DNA of 64,000 nt from Panulirus ornatus (lineage: Eukaryota; Arthropoda; Malacostraca; Decapoda; Palinuridae): positions 3,362,001 to 3,426,000 of the forward strand of contig NC_092276.1 in NCBI RefSeq assembly GCF_036320965.1. The letters are read 5' to 3'. Shown here in pieces: positions 23,400 through 33,831 of this stretch; positions within the stretch are counted from its first letter, which is position 1, and every line of letters begins with the position of its first letter. Made by a program: the position numbers and the translations under genes. The notes beneath the pieces are model-generated. The model was given only the letters and a program-made list of their open reading frames with translations. It was not told the origin of the DNA and searched no databases.

Positions 23400-23514
23400 C
23401 GTGCATGACTAGATGGGTAAATGGGACAGTGTGTTGGTTGTGGAGGGGTTGAGTGTCGAGGTGTGGAGGACTATGTGAGGGGCTACCAGTGTGGAATATG
23501 TAGGAAGATGAGGT

Positions 23515-23555
<41 letters not shown>

Positions 23556-23870
23556 AGGTTAGGATGACGATGTGGAATATGTGGGAGGATGTGTTAATGT
23601 GGAGTATGTGGGGGGATGTGTTACTGCAGAGGTGTAGAGTATATGTTGGAGGACGTGCTGATGTGGAGTATGTGGGGATCGAACTTACATTAGTGTGGAG
23701 TATGTGGAAGGGTGAGTGTGTAGGAGTAGAGGAGTATGTGGGAGGGTATTTTGATGTGGGAGAGGCTGGTTTATTTTGCGAATGTGGTAGGAGGTGGGTC
23801 AGGTTATGTGTGGACGTGGAGGGTGGTGTATACGTGAGGCCAGGGGCGTGAGAGGTGCGTTGGTGAAGAC
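23400..23870. repeat. Degenerate GT-rich minisatellite with embedded (GT)n
   Basis: Repeats of ATGTGGAGTATGTGGGAGGATGTG at loose 36-50-bp spacing surround a perfect GT tract at 23517-23553. The minus-strand frame at 23554-24057 (about 167 codons) reads entirely through this composition (S/T/P/H-rich) and is not a gene. Confidence 0.7.
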
Positions 23871-25406
23871 GTAGGAAGCGAGGCGTGAGGTTGTGGTAGA
23901 AAAGGTTATGGTTGTGGGTGGGGGAGTGTGGTGTGGGATGCGTGCAGCAGGTCCCACTGGTGTTGTGAGGCCGGGCAGTACTTAAACCCCCCTTGGTTTC
24001 TCCCTGACTACCCTTAAAAACCTCGTTATGAGCCACAAATAACCCAGTCCCGCCCACCTGTAGGGAACTAGTTTGCCTCCGACTGTCCGAACCATCTCAA
24101 AGCACGCCCTCTAGTTTGATCTCTCTCATACCGCCAGCAGACAGTGTTACCGACCTCCTCGTAAACACCGTGCCCTATTGCGACTCTCGCTGTGTCTTTA
24201 GCTCATTATGGTACCATATGGGTATCGTAGAAACTTCTAAAAGAGCGTATAGGTATAAAGTTACAACTACGAGAAGTAGATCCCATTAAAATTGGAACTA
24301 TTGCTAAAGACACATCAACCCCGGTTAACGGGTAGAAACAAAACGGGTAATTCTCGGGCATAAAATGGTTAGTGTGTGTGTGTGTGTGAGGACAATCCTC
24401 GGTTGTTTGGCGTCGGTTCGCGGAGTCTTGTTAGCGCTAAATGACCGGTTGGCTTGACGGGGCTGGCGGAGCGCACGATGCGGTAGGGCCGGCCAACGTC
24501 TCCCTCATTTTTGCCTCTTTATTTAACCAGGAAAATAAGAGGGTTTAGGTCGGGTCCCGTAGAACCCGATGTGGATTCACGAGACAGTTTGCAGAGTAAC
24601 GTGTTTTGGGCCGTAATTATGATTCAAGTATGAATTCTAAACGGGTGTTAAAAATTCGCGTGTAATTTGCACTCACATAGGCAAGACTGCGGCCACCCAA
24701 GGCAATAGGTTGGAGTTTCTAGATACGTCTGGATTGGCTAACTACACACGTATTGTTATTAGTATCTGATGGTCGTTTGACGTAGTTATTTACCTCACTT
24801 ACTTTGAAATAGCCCCAAGATTCTCTGGCTTGTTTCTGGGACATTACACTTTTACGAAAGTCAAATGTGTAAAACATTTTCGTAAAATTCGTCTTCCAAC
24901 GTCATGTCCGAGGGCGGGTAGCACTTGAGGGCATGAAACAGTTACCAGTTAGCCAATTTCATTACTTTCAACAGCATAAAATCATGAATGGGGACAAAAA
25001 CAGTGTATTTTACCCACACCAGATCTCATAACACGTTGAGTAATCCTCCGAGTGACTTCATGCCTTTAGTAACTCAGAGCGTCAGGCGATCGATCTATCG
25101 AATTTGAAATGCCTTGCCCAGTGGAAGGCACTGAGAAGGCAATAAGAAAATCAATTTGCGAGGTATTTGTGGTTGTCCCGACCTCAGCCCTACTACAAAT
25201 TGTGGGGCTGTTTTCTCGGGCATTGTGACCCTCATTAATCACCTCCACCGTTCTGATTGATTTTCAATTAGAGTTTACACCTGATAAATAATAATTAAAG
25301 GCCCCCATAGCGGCGAAGTGCAAGGTAATTTGGATAACAAATGAAGGTATGGCATGCACATTACTTCGGTATTCTCGTTTTCTTTTCAGCCATAGAATAC
25401 CGGTGC

Positions 25407-25407
<1 letters not shown>
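23871..25407. other. Longest microsatellite-poor stretch; no gene recognised
   Basis: About 1.5 kb of ordinary-complexity DNA broken only by a short (GT)9 at 24371-24388. No frame exceeds 75 codons beyond 24060 and none has a domain I recognise. I see no splice-site pairs bounding an open frame. It could be unique intergenic or intronic sequence. Confidence 0.5.

Positions 25408-25482
<75 letters not shown>
25408..25482. repeat. Microsatellite (AT)n, about 37 units
   Basis: A perfect AT tract. Confidence 0.97.
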
Positions 25483-25484
<2 letters not shown>

Positions 25485-25706
25485 ATTAGTACCCTGCTTG
25501 TAAGAGAATTAATTATAACAGTATTTTCTCATGTCGCTGTTAATCGATTCTCTGGTGATGGATGACGACCCTGGCGCGACTGGCCGGGCTAATCCCAATC
25601 ATGGCATTTAACATGTTGACTAATTACCCCCCCATTAACTTGAATCATCCCGTACTGACAGGCGTGTAACTTAGCTCATCCGTGAGACCACCCCCCCCCC
25701 TCCACA

Positions 25707-25710
<4 letters not shown>

Positions 25711-25745
<35 letters not shown>
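25711..25745. repeat. Microsatellite (CA)n
   Basis: About 17 CA units after a short C-run. Confidence 0.95.
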
Positions 25746-25747
<2 letters not shown>

Positions 25748-26024
25748 TCACTCTTCTTACCTTCCTCCCTCCCACAACCACCCACCTACAGGGCTCGGAT
25801 CGCGCCCTTAATTCAGAAATCTGTAATACGCTAAATGTATGTTTTTTAAACTTTACGCTGCCACTCGTTAAGTTCGCCTCTCAGGCATGAATGGGTGGTT
25901 GGGTTTGGGGGGTGTAGCCAAGATCTTATTCTTACCCAAACCGGCGCGTATGTCGAACTTGGTTAACGCGGTGTTGGGGTTATTGGCCCGTACGGTCAGG
26001 GCGGTGGGAACAGACTCTCCAATA

Positions 26025-26029
<5 letters not shown>

Positions 26030-26104
<75 letters not shown>
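26030..26104. repeat. Microsatellite (CT)n, left arm of an inverted pair
   Basis: About 37 perfect CT units. The GA tract at 26245-26317 is complementary and lies 140 bp away, so the two could pair over about 70 bp. Confidence 0.97.
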
Positions 26105-26106
<2 letters not shown>

Positions 26107-26241
26107 CACCGCACCCCTCCCTCCTTCACCTCCCCTCATCGGGTATTTTAGTAAGGGTGGGTCGCGTTCTTTATTGCCTTCTAATCATTGTAATTATCCG
26201 GTTGGTAACAGTTGTGTTGTGTTGTTCGGTGTTCTGCATGC

Positions 26242-26244
<3 letters not shown>

Positions 26245-26317
<73 letters not shown>
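26245..26317. repeat. Microsatellite (GA)n, right arm of an inverted pair
   Basis: About 36 perfect GA units, complementary to 26030-26104. Confidence 0.97.
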
Positions 26318-26322
<5 letters not shown>

Positions 26323-26377
26323 TGGTCTTTCTCATTAACTTCTGAAAATTGCTTTAATAATTCTTGCTTGTTGTTTA

Positions 26378-26378
<1 letters not shown>

Positions 26379-26424
<46 letters not shown>
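26379..26424. repeat. Microsatellite (CA)n
   Basis: About 23 perfect CA units. Confidence 0.97.
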
Positions 26425-26426
<2 letters not shown>

Positions 26427-26863
26427 CCCCACGCTGTGTACGTAACTGCCTATATATATTTAAGTGATTTTCCAAGCTATGCACCAAATGTACATCCATA
26501 ACATTTGTTTTCCAACAGTCTGGTTCTTAACTTTTATGTGTGACTAAGTCGATGAATCTGTCTGGTTTCGAGGCTAAGTGTTATGGAATACCATAACCTG
26601 TGTGTGTGTGTGTGACGTAGGACGAGGCACGTAATGACGGCGAGATGTAGTTATAACGGTGCAGGGATGAATACGGACGATGGAACGGGTAATTAGACCC
26701 CTCTAAGCCATATATGTTAACGATGATCGCCCGCCAGCGGGACAGAGCGAGCACCAGGAGGGATGGACACACACACACACACACACACTGTCAAGGGTGT
26801 TTGCGATTTGTTTATATTTTTACGATCGCTTACGAGGGGCAATTTTATTTTCTTTTCTCCCAG

Positions 26864-26991
26864 GTCTCTTTATTGAACCACAACCAGGACCACTTGCTTA
26901 CGTGAATCCCGCCTCCTCCCGGCCCTCACAGCGGGAGAAGGGAGGACACCAGAACAGCACCGCCAACGGCAGAAACATCATCGCTGAATAA
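26864..26991 (+). CDS. Possible 3'-terminal coding exon, unknown protein
   Basis: A strong acceptor-like sequence (TTTTATTTTCTTTTCTCCCAG, ending at 26863) precedes a frame of about 41 residues, from LFIEPQPGPLAYVNPASS to GRNIIAE, ending at TAA 26989-26991. Further in-frame TAA codons follow. This is the only short frame in the window that combines a good acceptor, non-repetitive composition and tandem stops. The frame is open upstream to about 26797, so a longer exon or no exon at all is possible. I do not recognise the protein and see no polyadenylation signal close by. Partial: upstream exons would lie outside or far to the left. Confidence 0.3.
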
Positions 26992-27118
26992 TAATAATTG
27001 TAAATCGTCCCCAACACTAATTTCCCGCCTCTCACAGACGTGTTGTTTATTGTGTTTAATTGTGTGCGTTATCTGAACATTATTATATTTTAATTGTTTG
27101 ATCGTTCTTGCATGAGAG

Positions 27119-27196
<78 letters not shown>
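27119..27196. repeat. Microsatellite (GT)n, about 38 units
   Basis: A GT tract with a single GTAT interruption near 27162. Confidence 0.97.
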
Positions 27197-27198
<2 letters not shown>

Positions 27199-28264
27199 AA
27201 TTTTCCCGTTTTTCATTTTTCCATGTGATTAACCGACCGTTCGAGAAGTGCATGGTTTATATCAGGTATGCCCAACGGTCTCTGCTTAGATATGGACACC
27301 GTGCGTTGAGTACTTGGGTTATATATATATGTATGTATGTATCAGCACGTACAGTACGTTCTACTGTCCTTAGGCCGCTACGAGAGCAGAAGACCTGGCG
27401 AATTATACCGAAGTGCACGTGTGTCGCTAGCGTCATATTCTTCAGCGAAACAGCTAGCGGGGTTCTCTTGTGCATCCTCCTCCTCCTCCGCTAGATCACA
27501 TCGCGCACAGCCCGTCGCCAAATTGAAGTACACATTACCGTCAACGCTCGACAACTTCACGCACAGCCCGTCGCCAAATTAGTCTGCGGTATAGCCGACG
27601 CCGCGGAGGATCACCGACGCGAAATCAAAGTCTGACGGAGCGTCCACACGCGAAATTCATGAGCAGGCCTCCGTGTTCCTGACCGTCAGGTACTGACCTG
27701 GCCTGGCCTGGCCTGGCCTGGCCCCGTTAACGAACGTACGGGAGATAAATCCTCCGTTCGTGGATTGCTATCATGAGCGACCCCCACATCAGCGTGGCTA
27801 GTTTTCGCGTAGTTGCCCGCTAAAGCCCAGGGGGCGCCTTCTCTAGCTCTCGGACGTCGTATAGAGGGAAATGGCCGACCGATCTTGTGGTCGGCTGAGC
27901 ATGGAAGCATAGATTTCGAAAATGACTAAATACGATATTTTTTATCTATTAAACATCATACACTTTTCTTTATATGTTATTATTGACTTTGAAAGAAAAG
28001 AATTATATCGGATTTCTTAAAATAAAAAGATCGTGGCAATTGTCACAAACAATTGATTACTTATTAACGTGTAATAATTGAACGTCGTAACGTGTAATAA
28101 TTGGAAGTGTGGATTACATTCCTCGAGTTCCGAAAGGTAATCGCTGGTTAAGGTTTTGTTGTTTCTAATCAACTTGAGATAATGAACCAATCTTTGTGAA
28201 GGTCACACACATTAATTTGCATGACTTTAAACACCCGGGTATGCTCGTGGGAACCAGCCATTAA
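27197..28264. other. Intergenic with short tandem duplications
   Basis: The 24-bp segment GCGCACAGCCCGTCGCCAAA plus TT occurs twice (about 27504 and 27560). A (CCTGG)n run of about six units lies at 27693-27723. No gene is recognised. Confidence 0.5.
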
Positions 28265-28460
28265 ACCCCCATTGTTGCATGCCGGTACGATCGTTGGGCA
28301 CGGCGGTGCGACCCTTAGGTATAATGAGCCAGACCTTATGACCTTACACTTCAAGGTTTAGGTCAAAGGTCAGGCTGTCGTACGAAAGGGTCGTAGCGTC
28401 GTTCTCAAGGGTCGTACCGTCACGATGAACGGTCGTACCTCTGGGCACGTGCTCCGTGGT
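28265..28460. mobile_element. Foldback-like element, 22-bp family locus 2
   Basis: Left part (28280-28320) carries the 22-bp unit in plus orientation (TTGGGCACGGCGGTGCGACC). The right part (28380-28445) carries it inverted (AAGGGTCGTACCGTCACGA). Between them is a core, GACCTTATGACCTTACA then AAGGTTTAGGTCAAAGGTCA, whose two halves are themselves roughly inverse complements. A perfect DR1 (AGGTCA, A, AGGTCA) lies at 28360-28372. Terminal inverted repeats built from tandem subrepeats are the hallmark of foldback transposons. No transposase is present, and the assignment is inference from layout. Confidence 0.45.
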
Positions 28461-28577
28461 TCTTCTGGCCAGCACGGGTGTTACGCAGGCCCCCCGGCCA
28501 ATCCGCTGTTGCACAACGGCTGGAGAATTGGGACATAGAAACCACGATAAGGTGTTTTGACCATGACTAGATATATG

Positions 28578-28581
<4 letters not shown>

Positions 28582-28650
<69 letters not shown>
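28582..28650. repeat. Microsatellite (AT)n abutting Penelope-like copy B
   Basis: About 35 AT units, joined directly to ATTCTTAAGAGTCCACG. Confidence 0.97.
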
Positions 28651-28654
<4 letters not shown>

Positions 28655-28813
28655 TTAAGAGTCCACGAGGAAAATGAAACACGATAAGTTCCCAAGTGCA
28701 CTTTCGTGTAATAATCACATCATCAGGGGAGACACAAGAGAGAAATATAACAGTCAGTTGATATACATCGAAGAGACGAAGCTAGGACGCCATTTGGTAA
28801 ATATGCGATTGTC

Positions 28814-28814
<1 letters not shown>
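28651..28814 (-). mobile_element. Penelope-like repeat, copy B (longest)
   Basis: Shares with copies A and C the segment from GAGTCCACG through AAATGAAACACGATAAGTTC to ATAATCACATCATCAG (28658-28726), then continues for about 88 bp not present in copy A and ends at a GT tract. On the minus strand 28730-28690 folds as a hammerhead-like motif (separate entry). The first bases differ from A and C (TCTTAAGAG instead of TCCTATGAG). No protein-coding part remains. The family name is inference from memory and from the known association of hammerheads with Penelope-like elements. Confidence 0.55.
28690..28730 (-). ncRNA. Hammerhead-ribozyme-like motif
   Basis: Minus strand, 5' to 3': stem I strand UCCC (28730-28727); CUGAUGA (28726-28720), a full match to the conserved CUGANGA core; one bulged U (28719); stem II GUG/CAC with a 7-nt loop (28718-28706); GAAA (28705-28702); self-complementary AGUGCACU forming stem III (28702-28695); cleavage-position U (28694), giving the allowed triplet CUU; stem I strand GGGA (28693-28690), pairing with UCCC. 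Hammerheads with very short palindromic stem III, probably acting as dimers, are known from Penelope-like elements. The bulge at position 10.1 and the three-pair stem II are weak points, so activity is uncertain. Confidence 0.5.

Positions 28815-28815
<1 letters not shown>

Positions 28816-28849
<34 letters not shown>
28816..28849. repeat. Microsatellite (GT)n
   Basis: About 17 GT units at the right end of Penelope-like copy B. Confidence 0.97.
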
Positions 28850-29201
28850 CCATGCCGTATATTTGAACAACGTCACTTTTGTATGTTGTATTTTTTTTCC
28901 CCGAAAAAAAAATATGTTTTGAAATTGAAATCGAGTGTTCCAAACAAGGTAAGTTTACATACACTAAGGCTTGTTGTAGTTAGGCACAAGAGGAACCATT
29001 GAAACAGGTGTTGGTTGTTTAGGTTGCCGGCCGGCCGGCTGGACAACCTTGTGTTGTGACCGCGGATTTTACGCAGTGGTTTTGGGTGATGGGGTTATGG
29101 GGAGTGTGGGGGGGATAACGGGATTATGGACAGCGTTGTCGGGGTGAAAGGTCCAGTGGGTAGGGGTGTATGGCCAGGTTTGTGTGGTGGTGGTGGTGGA
29201 A

Positions 29202-29204
<3 letters not shown>

Positions 29205-29254
<50 letters not shown>
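29205..29254. repeat. Microsatellite (GT)n
   Basis: About 25 GT units. Confidence 0.97.
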
Positions 29255-29256
<2 letters not shown>

Positions 29257-29349
29257 CCTCACGCCACCTGACTGGTGCATGGAACAAAGAAATGTCTTTG
29301 TTTTTATCTTGTTTATGGGAGCTGAGACGGCAGAAGGCAACTGGATACC

Positions 29350-29492
29350 TCACTATCACAGCCTAATCTGGTTATCCAGTGATCGACCAGCCCCAATATG
29401 GGAGGATGAACAGCTGGGTTGGCTGTGAGCTGAGTGGGGCGCGCTCGTGCGCGATTCATAGTCAGCAAACGTGAACCACTTCACCACAGAGG
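29350..29492 (-). mobile_element. tRNA-derived SINE relic, copy 2
   Basis: On the minus strand the element starts CCTCTGTGGTGAAGTGGTTC, containing a good Pol III A box (TGGTGAAGTGG, 29486-29476). It continues GCTGACTATGAATCG with a decayed B box and ends with CAACCCAGCTGTTCATCCTCC and GGGGCTGGTCGATCA. The body and tail resemble the relic at 17522-17628. Together the two copies supply an A box (here) and a B box (there), consistent with a tRNA origin. Confidence 0.65.
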
Positions 29493-30117
29493 ACTTGATC
29501 TTTGGACGATGCGTTGGAGCACAGGTTCGCCAGTAGGTGAACCCTTTTCAAGATCTCGACGAGGGAGACAGAGCGGTCCCTTAAGCAGGTCTCGGGGGGG
29601 GGGGGGGTCTCGTGTGACCCTCCACTTCAGGAGGGGCACCGTGGGGGCGGCGGCAGATGATGCTGGGGGGGGGGGGGTTGGATGCTCCAGCTGTGGTCTC
29701 GTCCGTTTTTAAACCCTGAGTCACTGGGACAAGGCGTCTTATAAATTGTGATAATTACAGATATTTAATTACTTCTGGTACAGTAATTACCGGGTGTAGG
29801 TGCAGGCACACAGTCGGCCGGCGTGAGCAAAACGGAGAGGGAGAGAAGTTAATAGAAAATGGGGAGTGGATGGAGGTGGTTGGTTGCTGCGGGGGAAGAG
29901 GGTGAGTAGGGGGCTGTGTTCGAACATTAACGGAGAGCAGACAAGGGTGAGGAATGGACAGTGTATGTGGATATCTCAGATACCAATTCTCTCGTTGAGT
30001 GGAATTGTACCCTTACGTGCGAGTGTATGGGAGGCGAAGCCAGTGAGTGCTTTCAAACTCTTTGAGATAAAACTTGCGATAAATGAAGGCAAACTCACGC
30101 CCCCACGTTGCTTGGAA
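29493..30117. other. Intergenic, G-rich runs, no gene recognised
   Basis: Two G-runs of 10-13 nt at about 29594 and 29668. The frames here are compositionally biased. Confidence 0.5.
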
Positions 30118-30328
30118 ATAATGATAATGATGATGTTGATGATAATAATAATGATAATAATAATAATAATGATGATGATAATGATAATAATGATAATGAT
30201 AATACCACGGCTACAACTGCTAATACTAATACTACAACTAATACTACTGCTACTACTACTATTACTACTTTTATTACTTTACTACTACTACTACTACTAC
30301 TTTTAGTAATGATAATGATGATAATTTA
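30118..30328. repeat. Trinucleotide block (AAT/GAT)n then (ACT)n
   Basis: AATGAT/AATAAT units to about 30205, then ACT/ACA units to about 30305, then AATGATGATAA. Poly-D/N and poly-Y/L frames through it are spurious. Confidence 0.92.
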
Positions 30329-30562
30329 ACCGTAGTAAAGGTTGAAATTCAATAAAAGAATAGTAACATCTTAATCATTTAGTCTGTCAAAGCAGGTGTG
30401 ATGCTTGTCAAGCAGTATACACACAGACTACTGATCACTGTGGACGCCTGCAGTGGTTGGGTCGGAGTTGTTGCAGGAAGGGCTTGTGTGGGAGGTCATA
30501 CGAGATCCCAGGTGATGATTTGGCAAGACATCGGGAGGATCGGCGTGCCAAGCGCTTCTTGA

Positions 30563-30565
<3 letters not shown>

Positions 30566-30601
<36 letters not shown>
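30566..30601. repeat. Microsatellite (GT)n
   Basis: About 17 GT units. The sequence from 30602 to 31400 is ordinary and AT-rich with nothing recognised. Confidence 0.95.
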
Positions 30602-31484
30602 TGGGCCATCCTTAATAGGTCCATGGAGGGAGCACCACTTGGTGCTTGTTGACTGACCAACCCTCATCACAAATACTTTGAAACTTCCAGTTTGTCTTCC
30701 ATATATATATGTATATTTTTTTTTCCATCCAACAGAAATTTCCTCAAGTTTTTCCCCTCTCTCTCATTACTGACATAAACTATCGCTTCTCGGTCGTAAG
30801 TTAAATATGCAAATAAAGTACCATAATAAGGTTTGCTTTAGTACGTTTAATAAAAAGGGGGCACTTCTGATTTATATTTTTTTTCTAATTACAATCTCCA
30901 TCATAAGATAGCTTCCGGGAGAGACTAAACCAAGTTCATTCTTACCCAAGATAAGTTTAGGACAACGTGAACTTAATTGATGTTGCCCCGGGACAAAGGC
31001 TCCCTTTCTTCCTCCGTTTTCTATACTGGTAAGTTTAAAGATTCACTGAGACATGTGGGTTAGGAAAATGCATGCTTGGGTCGAACTCGCTCGCCTCTCA
31101 TCCTCTTCCTAGCTTGCACGAATACTGAATCCAGTAATAATAGATGATGGATTATGTTGGATATATTTGCTTTGCATATTCTTAACTAATTTGTACGGTC
31201 ATTACGAGTGCTGGGGATGTTTGAATAATTTCATCGAGCACTATTAAGATATACGCGGTGAAGTGCAGGGAGAATCAACCTCGGCTTTTTATAAGGAAGA
31301 TTAGTCCGTCTCAGATGTTAAGAGGGCGAGAGGAGAGACCAGTTTGATGTGTGAGGTAGAGGTTGGGGTCACGTGATGCGGCGAGGGTTCTCTCCTGGAC
31401 GACCTTATGTGTGTGTGTGTGTGTGTAGGACTCAGCAGGTTCAGCGGAAGTCCTACCTGTCCTTTCATCAGATTGTAGACCGTA

Positions 31485-31545
31485 GTTTCGTCCAGGACTG
31501 CTGTAGGAGAGGAGCTGTAGCCAGTAGCCTCGTCCAGGACTGCTG

Positions 31546-31549
<4 letters not shown>
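31485..31549. repeat. Direct repeat of about 45 bp next to (GA)n
   Basis: TCGTCCAGGACTGCTGTAGG plus AGAG occurs at 31488 and again at about 31530; the second copy runs directly into the GA tract. Confidence 0.85.

Positions 31550-31623
<74 letters not shown>
31550..31623. repeat. Microsatellite (GA)n, about 36 units
   Basis: A perfect GA tract. Confidence 0.97.
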
Positions 31624-31626
<3 letters not shown>

Positions 31627-32322
31627 CGCTCTTCGTCATCCGCTGACAGCCAGTCACCGGTCGCGTGCACGTGTCCCACCCAGACGGCAGAGAGCTGGAG
31701 TGGCGGGAGGGAGGTCGCTGGCTCCTCCCTCTCTCTCCCCTCCTCCCCCAGCATGAGGCACGGACGTCACGTGCATCAACAGCGGAGCTTCAGATGATGA
31801 CCACCAAGGTCAGGGAGATCGGTCTGGCCCCGACGGGTTTTGGGAAGGTAGAAAATTTCAATTACCACAGGAAGACATCAGATCGCCATGAGCTGCGCCA
31901 GCAAAAATGAGCATTTAAATTAAACTTTTAATATTAATTTGGAAACGAGAATGAACATCCTCATGTGCATTATTTAAGGTAATTTGTTGTTTAATATGCT
32001 GGTGTGTGTGTGTGTGCGTTTAGGGGGGCCTGGCTGTGTGCGTTTAGCGGGAGGGAGCGGCAATGGCTGGAGGGGGTGTTTTAAGGACCCTGACACGACT
32101 GAAAATTTTCCTCCTTGATTATATTATTGTTGCCACATCCTACGGGTCGTGTAATGGAAATGTTTGCCTGGAGTATTCTCTTTCCAGATATGATGGAAGA
32201 GAAAGCTGAGTTCTGAGTGTGGGTGTGTGTGTGTGAGTGTGGGGTTGCTAGTCAGTTACGGAGGCGCAAGTATAGGCAACGCGTTGCGGACTTGACCACC
32301 GTAACTTACGAAAAACAAAAAT

Positions 32323-32327
<5 letters not shown>

Positions 32328-32391
<64 letters not shown>
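32328..32391. repeat. Microsatellite (CT)n, arm of an inverted pair
   Basis: About 32 CT units; complementary GA tract 90 bp to the right. Confidence 0.97.
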
Positions 32392-32392
<1 letters not shown>

Positions 32393-32477
32393 AGCATACG
32401 TATAGGAGTACACATGCAGACTACTTACGACTGTACGATAAGGAACAGTCCCCCTAGTTTTGGGCATCTCAGCTCAA

Positions 32478-32481
<4 letters not shown>

Positions 32482-32549
<68 letters not shown>
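32482..32549. repeat. Microsatellite (GA)n, arm of an inverted pair
   Basis: About 34 GA units, complementary to 32328-32391. Confidence 0.97.
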
Positions 32550-32552
<3 letters not shown>

Positions 32553-32771
32553 CCTCTTATTCATCGAGAATAAAATGATGTCAATCCTCATTAGTGGGAA
32601 GCTAGAGCGGCCAGACCTGCTTGCTGTGTCCTTCATGTCTAAATAAATTCCCCACTAACTTTTGATTACATTTGCATAATCATTACCCACAGAACTTTAG
32701 GAGCCAAGGGCATAAAGTTTAGGCGAGATGTCCTCCACAATTTCCAAGCTGTTATTAAGCCCGCGGCGAGG

Positions 32772-32772
<1 letters not shown>

Positions 32773-32825
<53 letters not shown>

Positions 32826-32843
32826 TTGTACAGTACGGCGAGG

Positions 32844-32886
<43 letters not shown>
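32773..32886. repeat. Two (GT)n tracts separated by a duplicated 23-bp spacer
   Basis: GT tracts at 32773-32822 and 32845-32886 are each followed by AATTTGTACAGTACGG. The preceding GGCGAGGATGTG is also duplicated, so the whole block is a tandem duplication of spacer plus microsatellite. Confidence 0.9.
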
Positions 32887-32889
<3 letters not shown>

Positions 32890-32985
32890 TTGTACAGTAC
32901 GGGGAGGGGAGCTGTGCGTGTACAACCCGTGGGGCGCCCCCATCTCTAGAACCTCTTCTATCATACAACTTTTTTTTTTAAACAT
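32887..32985 (+). repeat. Dispersed repeat with TTTGTACAGTACGGGGAGGG, copy 1
   Basis: Contains AATTTGTACAGTACGGGG, CGTGGGGCGCCCC, CCATCTCTAGAACCTCTTCT and ATCATACAAC. A diverged copy in the same orientation is at 37372-37465. I recall similar sequence as a common decapod repeat; its class is unknown to me. Confidence 0.55.
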
Positions 32986-33196
32986 CTGTGTGCCGTCTAT
33001 ATTGACCTGTCTCGTAACTTAAGTTTATTCCGCTCATCCACAACTCTGGTACTCTGAAAACACTTCCTATTTTTTTTTTTTTTTTTTGGCCTTTAATTTT
33101 TTCGTGATATTTTTTTCATAATTTCTTTGTTGATTTATTTGTTGTGGCTTTTGCTTTTGACTTGTTATATCGTAGCATCTCTCGAAGAAGTGCTCA

Positions 33197-33198
<2 letters not shown>

Positions 33199-33236
<38 letters not shown>
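33199..33236. repeat. Microsatellite (GT)n inside LINE relic A
   Basis: About 19 GT units interrupting the thumb-region coding remnant. Its right flank TTTCGCGTGTACATGT also follows the GT tract at 34555-34602. Confidence 0.95.
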
Positions 33237-33238
<2 letters not shown>

Positions 33239-33747
33239 CGCGTGTACATGTAAAGTCTTAAAAGGTTGTGAGCAAGTCACTCCTTATTCATCTTTCTTCT
33301 GTGGTGGACAAATGTGTCGCCTCGAGCCTTTCTCTCTCTCTCTCTGGCCTCTCTCGTAAGTTCTCTGAGCTTCTTTAAATGTAGAGACCAAACTTGAGAG
33401 ACCAAGTCCATTTTCGACCCGGTGTACGCTATGAACATTTTGCTGAACATTTCCTCATCCATACACGTTAATGTCCTCGTATTTGCCAGCGGACAGTTTG
33501 TCATCTGTACTGTAACTCTTAGGTAAGGTTGTGGCGACAGGTTATGTACAATGTCGACTCCCACGCTCTCTCTCTGTTACAGATACCAGCGCCTTGTTAC
33601 CTGTTAGGTAATAGTGGTGTGAGGGGCCCCCTCTTTCAATGTGTCTTATCCGCATTGTGCATTCGCTCGAGATGAATTTCGTCAGGCTTGTATCAGATAA
33701 ATTTTGCAGTTGGTCTGAGTCCCCATGTAAGTTGATGTGATCCTCCC

Positions 33748-33748
<1 letters not shown>

Positions 33749-33828
<80 letters not shown>
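33749..33828. repeat. Microsatellite (CT)n inside LINE relic A
   Basis: About 40 perfect CT units located directly downstream (minus strand) of the altered catalytic motif. Confidence 0.97.

Positions 33829-33831
<3 letters not shown>

Noticed and set aside
23554..24057. About 167-codon minus-strand S/T/P/H-rich frame
   Set aside because: It follows the composition of a degenerate GT-rich minisatellite, with no domain and no splice signals.
28579..28850. CRISPR-like reading of regularly repeated segments
   Set aside because: Repeats here are AT/GT microsatellites and a dispersed element without regular unique spacers, and the DNA is clearly eukaryotic.
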